Assembly: GCA_012729015.1 (NCBI GenBank)
Contig: JAAYDY010000042.1
Location: forward strand, 169,551-233,550
Length of the DNA stretch: 64,000 nt
Direction: 5' to 3'
Source of the DNA: Phycisphaerae bacterium
Lineage (GTDB): Bacteria > Planctomycetota > Phycisphaerae > FEN-1346 > JAACEH01
Each line of letters starts with the position of its first letter. Position 1 is the first letter of the stretch. The position numbers were made by a program, and so were the translations under genes. Shown here in pieces: positions 58,636 to 64,000 of this stretch. The notes under the pieces are model-generated. The model was not told the DNA's origin. It made no database searches and saw only the letters and a program-made list of their open reading frames with translations.

Positions 58636-61314
58636 TCAGTCCTGCGGCTTGACGGCCCGGCTGGTCGTCATGGTCGCCGCCAGAATCACCAGGAACATCA
58701 CCAGGCCGATGGCGCTGGCATAGCCCATCCGCATCTGCTTGAACGCTTCGTCGTACATCTGGTAGCCCGGAACGGTCGTCGAGAACGCCGGCCCGCCCTG
58801 GGTCAGGAACAGGATCGTGCCGTATCCCTGGATGGTGCCGATGATGCCAAGGACGAGGTTGAGCTTGACCTGTCGCATCAGCAGCGGCAGTTCGATGTAC
58901 CAGAATTTGCGGAGCCACCCCGCGCCGTCCATGTCGGCGGCCTCGAACAGGCCCGGGTCGATGTTCTCCAGGCCCGCCAGGTAGATCAGCACGCCCAGCG
59001 TGCCGACCCACGGAAATCCCAGGAAGATGACCGCCCCGAGTGCCGTCCGCGGATCGGCGATCCAGTTGTGCGACAGTTGCACCTCCAGCCCCGCGTTGCG
59101 CAGCCAGGTCTCCAGAGGAATCAGGATCTGGTTGAAGATGCCCGAGGGAGCCGGCTTGTAGAGCAGCTTCCAGACCATCCAGTACACGATGGACGGGACG
59201 ATCATCGGCAGGACGAACATGATGCGGAAGTAGTGCCGCAGGCGGGCGCTGGCCACGTGGTAGAGTACGACGGCGCAAATGAGCGGCGGCGCGAGCTTGA
59301 TGAAGAAAGCCACGATCATCCAGAGGAGGTTCGCCGCCGAGACGGCCAGGATCTGGTCCGTGAGCATCTCGCGGAGGTTGGCCAGACCGGTGAACTCGTC
59401 CACACCGCTGCCGTCCCATCGTGTGAAGGCGTGGTAGATGCCCGACATGGCCGGGTAGTAGCTGAACGCCAGGACGAACAGCAGCGTCGGAAGAATGAAG
59501 GCGTAGACGCTCTTCTCGGGATACCCGATGATACGTGCGATGCGGCCCTTGCGCATCAGCACGACGGCCACGACGGCCAGCAGCAGGCCCACGACCGCCA
59601 TGGCCGCCTGCTGAATCAGCCGCGCCGCCGAGTCGCTGACCAGCGGACGATGGCGATATCCGGCGGCGCCCTGTTCGGGATAGGCCGCCTCGACCAGGGC
59701 CATCACGACGGCCTCGTTCTCCTTGACATTGTCGGCCGTCGTGGCGGCATCCACGAGAACGCGGCGCCGCTGCTCCACGAGCATTTCGGTGGGCGTCCCT
59801 GCAGACCGGGCCTCGGCGATGCGCCGGGAGAGGTCGTCCTGCCGGATCATGAACTGGGCGTAGAGCCGCGCGCCCGTGGCCAGGCCCGTGTGGGTGCTTT
59901 CCTGGACGGTTCGGAGCTTGATCTGGACGAACCGGTCCTGAAACCGCCCCATGAACGCCTTCAGTTCGCCCAGTTCCATGTCGCCCGTCGTGTAGAGCGG
60001 CGCCACCTTCTGGAAGCAATCCTGCATGGCCTTGTCCATGTTGTAGAAGATGGGGCCGCCCGGCCGCCCGCCGACCTCGGGCTTGAAGACCATGACCTCG
60101 TCGGGCAGCCACGCATCCAGGTCGCGCGTCGACGGCATCGAACCGCGCATCTGCGACACCTTCAGCGCCACCTCCGGACTGGTCATCCACTGAAGGAAAT
60201 CGATGGCCGCCGGAAGCCGGCCGCGGTCCACGCAACTCTGCGTCACCGCCAGCTCGCTGCCGTAGCTGCCCATCATCTCCAGCATGCGACCGAGGTTCCG
60301 GCCCCCGAACTGCCGCGTGAACTCCGCGTCGATGATCGGTTCGCGCATGATGCCGAACTCGAACTCGCCGGCAATCCGCTTCTCGAACCCCTGCTTCATC
60401 CAGTAGCCTTCCCGGATGATGGCGGCCTTGCCGTTGGTGAACAGGTTGTCCGCCTGGTTCGTGTCGAAGCCGGTCCAGCCCTCCTGGAACCAGCCCTCGT
60501 CGTTCATCTGCTTCAGGAACTGGTGGAACGAGTACATCCCGTCCGTGTCGGCGTTCCACATGCCGCGCAGCGCCGCCACCAGCACCTCGTTCTCCGTCAC
60601 GGAGTAGTCCGGCTTGATCATGTCGTAGTCGGCGATCAGGTGGGCGTTGACGCCCGCCCCGAGGTAGTCCAGCCACGCTCCGGTGTTCGCCATGGCCATC
60701 GGCACGATCGCGCCGCCCGACCGCTCACGTACCTGCCGGCACACGCGGCCCAGCTCGCTGAATGTCTCGGGAACCTTCAGATCGTAGTTCTTGAAGATGC
60801 GCTTGTTGTAGTAGAACCGCTGCGTGTTGAGGTTGATCGGTATGGTCCAGATGTCGCCCGTGTACGGATCGGCATTCAGCTCCAGGAGCTCTTCGTACAG
60901 GCCGTCCATCCACGTCCGGTATTTCGTCGGGTCGCGGGAATCGTGCGGGTTGGGGCTGTTCAGGTGCCGCCGCAGAGGCGTCAGGTAGCCTTGCTCGGCC
61001 CCCCACTGGTGCGCCACCCAGGCAAACGACTGCATGATGTCCGGCGCCGTCCCGGAGACGAACTGCGTAGTCGCCCACTGCTGGTAGGTCTGGTTCGACT
61101 GGATCGATTTGCGGACGCGCACGTTCGGACGGAATCGCTGGTATTCCTGGACCAGCCACTGCCAGGTCAACCCCTCGGTCTCCCGGTCGGCCGTCCAGGT
61201 GACGATGTCCAGCTCGTAGGCGGCGTTCTCGTCGAAACGGACGTCGCGAGACTGGCCCGGCGCAGACGCACAGAGCAGACCGGCGACCGCCAACGACAGG
61301 AAAATCGTCCGCAT
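58636..61314 (-). CDS. Fusion of sugar-binding protein and MalF-type ABC permease
   Basis: 892 residues. A signal peptide (FLSLAVAGLLCASAPGQS, about 4-22) leads into an extracellular solute-binding domain of family 1 (about 28-470: ELDIVTWTADRETEGL, APDIMQSFAWVAHQWGAE, FYYNKRIFKNYDLKVPETF, MASPE-type AIDFLQWMTSPEVALKVSQ). A helical linker (about 470-560) and one membrane helix (about 566-590) join it to a MalF-type permease with six helices and the EAA motif FEAADMDGAGWLRKFWYIELP near 790. The ATG at 61314 has GGAG 10 nt upstream; a GTG 15 bp earlier is possible. First gene of the operon with the lipoprotein and MalG-type gene. No ATPase gene is adjacent. Confidence 0.92.
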   Translation of the reverse strand: MRTIFLSLAVAGLLCASAPGQSRDVRFDENAAYELDIVTWTADRETEGLTWQWLVQEYQRFRPNVRVRKSIQSNQTYQQWATTQFVSGTAPDIMQSFAWVAHQWGAEQGYLTPLRRHLNSPNPHDSRDPTKYRTWMDGLYEELLELNADPYTGDIWTIPINLNTQRFYYNKRIFKNYDLKVPETFSELGRVCRQVRERSGGAIVPMAMANTGAWLDYLGAGVNAHLIADYDMIKPDYSVTENEVLVAALRGMWNADTDGMYSFHQFLKQMNDEGWFQEGWTGFDTNQADNLFTNGKAAIIREGYWMKQGFEKRIAGEFEFGIMREPIIDAEFTRQFGGRNLGRMLEMMGSYGSELAVTQSCVDRGRLPAAIDFLQWMTSPEVALKVSQMRGSMPSTRDLDAWLPDEVMVFKPEVGGRPGGPIFYNMDKAMQDCFQKVAPLYTTGDMELGELKAFMGRFQDRFVQIKLRTVQESTHTGLATGARLYAQFMIRQDDLSRRIAEARSAGTPTEMLVEQRRRVLVDAATTADNVKENEAVVMALVEAAYPEQGAAGYRHRPLVSDSAARLIQQAAMAVVGLLLAVVAVVLMRKGRIARIIGYPEKSVYAFILPTLLFVLAFSYYPAMSGIYHAFTRWDGSGVDEFTGLANLREMLTDQILAVSAANLLWMIVAFFIKLAPPLICAVVLYHVASARLRHYFRIMFVLPMIVPSIVYWMVWKLLYKPAPSGIFNQILIPLETWLRNAGLEVQLSHNWIADPRTALGAVIFLGFPWVGTLGVLIYLAGLENIDPGLFEAADMDGAGWLRKFWYIELPLLMRQVKLNLVLGIIGTIQGYGTILFLTQGGPAFSTTVPGYQMYDEAFKQMRMGYASAIGLVMFLVILAATMTTSRAVKPQD

Positions 61315-61363
61315 GCCCAGCGTCTCCACCGCGACTTTTCACGGGTCGGCACAGGAGCATGCC

Positions 61364-61393
61364 AGTGTAAACGGCTTGCGGCCCCAGGGCCAA
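61364..61393 (-). promoter_or_regulatory. Probable promoter of the ABC importer operon
   Basis: On the minus strand, TTGGCC (61393-61388), an 18-bp spacer and TACACT (61369-61364). The start would lie about 45 nt before the ATG at 61314. Confidence 0.45.
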
Positions 61394-61430
61394 GACAATT
61401 CCCCTCGCACCCGATCGCCTGGAGACCTCG

Positions 61431-62327
61431 TCAGTCGTCCGCCCCCACCTGGTCGTCGCGCGGTTTCCAGCCCGCGAACCCCTTGCGAGAGAAACTGTCA
61501 TGCGGATAGAACGGTATCTGCGGCGTATGGTCCTCGGCTTCGGCCTCGGCCTTGAGCTCCTCCCAGGTGAACCAGTCCACCGCCCCGCTCAGAAACAGCG
61601 TGTGACCGCCCCCGCCGGGCTCATACACAATGGACGAATTCGACGAGCTGACGTAGTCCTCCCGGTTGCGAAGGTGATAGAACCCCTGCCACCCCCGGCT
61701 CGTGTCGTAGTTCATCTCGTCGGCCATGATCGGCGGATTCCCGGGAGAATCGATCCGCAGGGCTTTCTTTCTGGCGTTCGGCAGGAGCGACGCATGCCAC
61801 TGCTCGCAGGTTGAGTTGATGTCGCCGGTGGTGTTGCGGTTCCACGGCCAGAAGCCGATGAACAGGGAGTAACCGGACACGCTGACGCCGCCGGTCGGAT
61901 TCTCCCACTGCCTGCGCGTCGAGGAGTCCTCGTCGTCGTAGGAGGGCAAGGCCGGACACATGAAGATGTCCGCGCTGGCCCCGTAGTCCTTCAGTTCCAC
62001 AACGACGTAGTTCTTCGAGCCGCTGCCGCCCTTGTAGAAGTTAGTCCACCCGTTGGTGCCCGATCCGGTCGCCGGCGGCAGAAAGCCGTTGTTGTTCGCC
62101 CCGTACTCGCACATGATCTTGTGACACTTCGACAGGTTCGTCCGGCAGTGCAACTCCACCATCCGCTCCTTGACCATCGGCCACGTGGCCACCAGCATCA
62201 CCGCCAGGATGATGATGATCGTCACAACGATCAGCAGCTCAATCACCGTGAATGCACGCCGGGTCGGACCCACGTCGGGGGAGCCAATCAAGGAGTAGAG
62301 TCTGACCCGGGACTTTGTCGTACGCAT
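61431..62327 (-). CDS. Prepilin-type protein (type II secretion pseudopilin-like)
   Basis: 298 residues. A basic leader ends in RRAFTVIELLIVVTIIIILA (about 23-42), the prepilin peptidase cleavage and N-methylation site with the conserved Glu at +5. The helix is followed by a domain with three or four cysteines (HCRTNLSKCHKIMCEYGANNN) and a C-terminal GGGGHTLFLSGAVDWFTWEEL, like the H-x-DG region of the DUF1559 group, which is greatly expanded in planctomycetes. GAGAGGAGC lies before the ATG at 62327. It follows its own promoter and precedes the ABC operon by 116 bp on the same strand. Substrate role unknown. Confidence 0.85.
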   Translation of the reverse strand: MRTTKSRVRLYSLIGSPDVGPTRRAFTVIELLIVVTIIIILAVMLVATWPMVKERMVELHCRTNLSKCHKIMCEYGANNNGFLPPATGSGTNGWTNFYKGGSGSKNYVVVELKDYGASADIFMCPALPSYDDEDSSTRRQWENPTGGVSVSGYSLFIGFWPWNRNTTGDINSTCEQWHASLLPNARKKALRIDSPGNPPIMADEMNYDTSRGWQGFYHLRNREDYVSSSNSSIVYEPGGGGHTLFLSGAVDWFTWEELKAEAEAEDHTPQIPFYPHDSFSRKGFAGWKPRDDQVGADD

Positions 62328-62369
62328 CGTCCCGGCTCCTCTCTCGGCCGAATCGCACCTGTCAACTGT

Positions 62370-62398
62370 ATTATGGCCCCCCTGAGGAATGAGGTCAA
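62370..62398 (-). promoter_or_regulatory. Promoter of the prepilin-like gene
   Basis: On the minus strand, TTGACC (62398-62393), exactly 17 bp, then CATAAT (62375-62370). It lies about 40 bp before the ATG. Confidence 0.6.
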
Positions 62399-62664
62399 GC
62401 CGTTTTGCACCAGATGGCTTTCTGCGGGCGCACGTCACATTGGTGGTGAGGCGTGCCACACGTTGGAGCGACGTCCTGGCCCGAGCACAGTCGAGGGCCG
62501 CAGGCGGCGCCAAAGTGTACGCCACAGGATGCCATTTCGGCCTGGGCTCCCTCACACATCGCACACCTTGGTCCGGACTTCGTCCGGCCTCCAAAGTGGC
62601 ACCCCCTGCTTCTCCACGACCGCTTCGAGTGGGTCGGGTCGCAGGAAAGCGGAGCACATGGCGG

Positions 62665-62692
62665 TTGATCGGGCGGCGGATGCCGTTACAAT
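62665..62692 (+). promoter_or_regulatory. Promoter of the rhomboid gene
   Basis: TTGATC (62665-62670), 16 bp, TACAAT (62687-62692). The leader to the ATG at 62770 is about 70 nt. The 442-bp gap between the prepilin and rhomboid genes contains these two divergent promoters and no other recognised feature. Confidence 0.55.
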
Positions 62693-62769
62693 CATGGCAA
62701 CGAGCAGCGGCCCGGCCGGACGCAGTGCGGCGGGCGGTACTGTGGAAACGAAAGGACGCGACGGCTCCG

Positions 62770-63744
62770 ATGGGATGGCATTCGACCTGGAACGATGACG
62801 ACAGCGGCGGCGGGGGCACAGGGCGCTACCGCCACGTCCGCGTGCAGTTCGGTTCGCCGGGCTTCGGCGGCGGCCAGGCCACCAAGTGGCTGCTGATCGC
62901 CAACATCGCCGTCTTCGTACTGGTGAATGTGCTTCAGTGGGCTCCGCTGGCCGAGTGGGGACCGCTGACGGCGCGGCTCACGCTTCGGCATTTCCAGCTC
63001 TGGCGATTGGTGACCTACCAGTTCCTCCATGGCAGCCCGATGCACATTCTGATGAACATGTGGGTGCTGTGGATGTTCGGCCGGGTGGTGGAGATGCAGT
63101 TTGGCACGCGGCGGTTCCTCTGGCTGTATCTGCTGAGCGGCATCGCCGGCGGCGTGTGCGAGATTGCGGTGAACTACCTGATTTCGACGCGTGGCGGCGC
63201 GTACGCGGGGTTCGCCGAGATACCGATCGTCGGGGCCAGCGCCGGCGTGTCGGGCGTGATCGTGGCCTACGCGATACTCAATCCCAACAGCACGATCCTG
63301 ATCATGTTCGTGCTTCCGATGAAGGCCCGGACCGCGGCCATCGGCTGGGGGCTCGTGACGACGTTCCTGGCGGTGCAATCCTTCCTGAACCCGGGGTCCG
63401 GGGACAACGTGGCCCATGCGGCCCACCTGGGCGGCATGCTCTATGCGTACCTGTGGTGCCGGGCCGGGGCGCAGGCGCCGCTGGATGTCGGGGCGCGCCT
63501 CAGGCGTCTCTTCGGCGGAGCGGACCGCGGCGGCCAGTACCGGTCCGAGGGCACGTGGCGGCATCCCGTGACCGGCACGCGGACCCCCGAGGACGACGCC
63601 GACGAACGCCGCCTGGACGAGGTGCTGCGCAAGGTCCATGAGCAGGGCATTGCCGCCCTGACGGACGACGAGCGCGACTTCCTGCGGCGCATGAGCGAGC
63701 GGAAACAGGACGACATCGGCTTCGACAATCGCCATCGCCGCTGA
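62770..63744 (+). CDS. Rhomboid family intramembrane serine protease
   Basis: 324 residues with six hydrophobic segments between about 40 and 235. The catalytic Ser is in IVGASAGVSGV (GxSxG, about 155-165) and the catalytic His in HAAHLGGMLYAY (about 217-228). The upstream TYQFLHGSPMHILMNMWVLW supplies the conserved H-x-x-N loop. The C-terminal 90 residues are cytoplasmic and charged, including HEQGIAALTDDERDFLRRMS, a segment shared with many planctomycete and Bacteroidetes rhomboids. The ATG at 62770 has AAAGGA 12 nt upstream; the longer open frame in front contains the promoter and is not coding. Confidence 0.93.
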   Translation: MGWHSTWNDDDSGGGGTGRYRHVRVQFGSPGFGGGQATKWLLIANIAVFVLVNVLQWAPLAEWGPLTARLTLRHFQLWRLVTYQFLHGSPMHILMNMWVLWMFGRVVEMQFGTRRFLWLYLLSGIAGGVCEIAVNYLISTRGGAYAGFAEIPIVGASAGVSGVIVAYAILNPNSTILIMFVLPMKARTAAIGWGLVTTFLAVQSFLNPGSGDNVAHAAHLGGMLYAYLWCRAGAQAPLDVGARLRRLFGGADRGGQYRSEGTWRHPVTGTRTPEDDADERRLDEVLRKVHEQGIAALTDDERDFLRRMSERKQDDIGFDNRHRR

Positions 63745-63826
63745 CGGTGCGCGATCGGGGACGGCGGGCTCACGAGCCCCGCACAGGGGCGGCTGAGCGG
63801 CGGGAAGCCATCCACCCATGCATCTT

Positions 63827-63851
63827 CATGGCCACGACAAGCGTGGCCATG
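63827..63851. repeat. GGCCACG hairpin
   Basis: CATGGCCACG (63827-63836), loop ACAAG, CGTGGCCATG (63842-63851): a perfect 10-bp stem. Same style as the units at 7664-7767 and 39166-39241. It is 83 bp after the rhomboid stop. Confidence 0.8.
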
Positions 63852-63938
63852 CCGGGTGCCACGCCTGCCCCGTCGAGCCTGTCCGACAATTCGTCACGCG
63901 CAACACGCTGTGGAACATGGCATTACAAACTTCTCAGG

Positions 63939-63975
63939 CGTAGGGTGGCTGCTTGCAGCCACGCGGAAGCGCAAG
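63939..63975. repeat. CGTAGGGTGGC palindromic element
   Basis: GTGGCTGC (63945-63952), TT, GCAGCCAC (63955-63962), with flanks GCGTAGG and GCGGAAGCGCAAG that match the element at 54115-54180. No gene is seen from 63745 to the window end. Confidence 0.8.
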
Positions 63976-64000
63976 GGAACTCGCCCATGCCTGACGGGGC

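Overview
The window is GC-rich (clearly above 60% by eye), densely coded bacterial chromosome. The mix of housekeeping genes with PEP-CTERM proteins, a dockerin-bearing secreted protein, a prepilin-type protein and many carbohydrate-active genes points to a planctomycete, most like class Phycisphaerae. That assignment is inference from gene content; there is no rRNA gene here. I saw no tRNA, rRNA, CRISPR array, transposase, phage gene or replication origin.

Layout. 1-12.6 kb: fmt-def (minus), a TPR gene with rpsT (plus), a YqaA-type membrane protein and an AMMECR1 protein (plus), then pta, a sigma-54 response regulator, dprA, aroB and a membrane-anchored unknown (minus), and folC (plus). 12.5-14.5 kb: an HD-GYP/HDOD signalling protein. 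15.0-24.9 kb: one long co-directional block, pheA-tpiA-secG-pyrE-yicC-remA-gmk-rpoZ-coaC-coaB-dut-ftsK, with several start/stop overlaps and a terminator after ftsK. 25-30.8 kb: a secreted alpha/beta-hydrolase-like protein, a probable orphan structured RNA, and trpF-ahcY-DUF1015. 30.8-39.1 kb: a glycogen-binding-domain protein, a GGDEF protein, a shortened GH42/GH35-like protein with a leaderless-looking start, psd-pssA, a secreted unknown and a sialate O-acetylesterase. 39.2-43.7 kb: the thrS-infC-rpmI-rplT-pheS translation cluster (minus).

44-51 kb is accessory. It holds four paralogous PEP-CTERM proteins arranged as two A-B pairs, flanking a TspO protein and a secreted protein with a trypsin-like domain, a repeat domain and a C-terminal dockerin. 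51.6-61.3 kb is a carbohydrate locus: a GH94 phosphorylase plus an ABC importer. The importer has unusual architecture: the solute-binding protein is fused to the MalF-type permease, a TPR lipoprotein follows, and the MalG-type permease carries roughly 800 extra residues between its first two membrane helices. No ATPase is encoded nearby. A prepilin-like protein and a rhomboid protease close the window.

Promoters resembling the sigma-70 consensus can be read in front of many units, often with a TACACT, TATACT or TAGAAT type -10. Intergenic space is rich in dispersed palindromes of at least three families. Strongest leads: the giant-loop permease with its fused partner, the orphan RNA at about 26.87-27.08 kb, the probable AUC start of infC, and the duplicated PEP-CTERM pairs.
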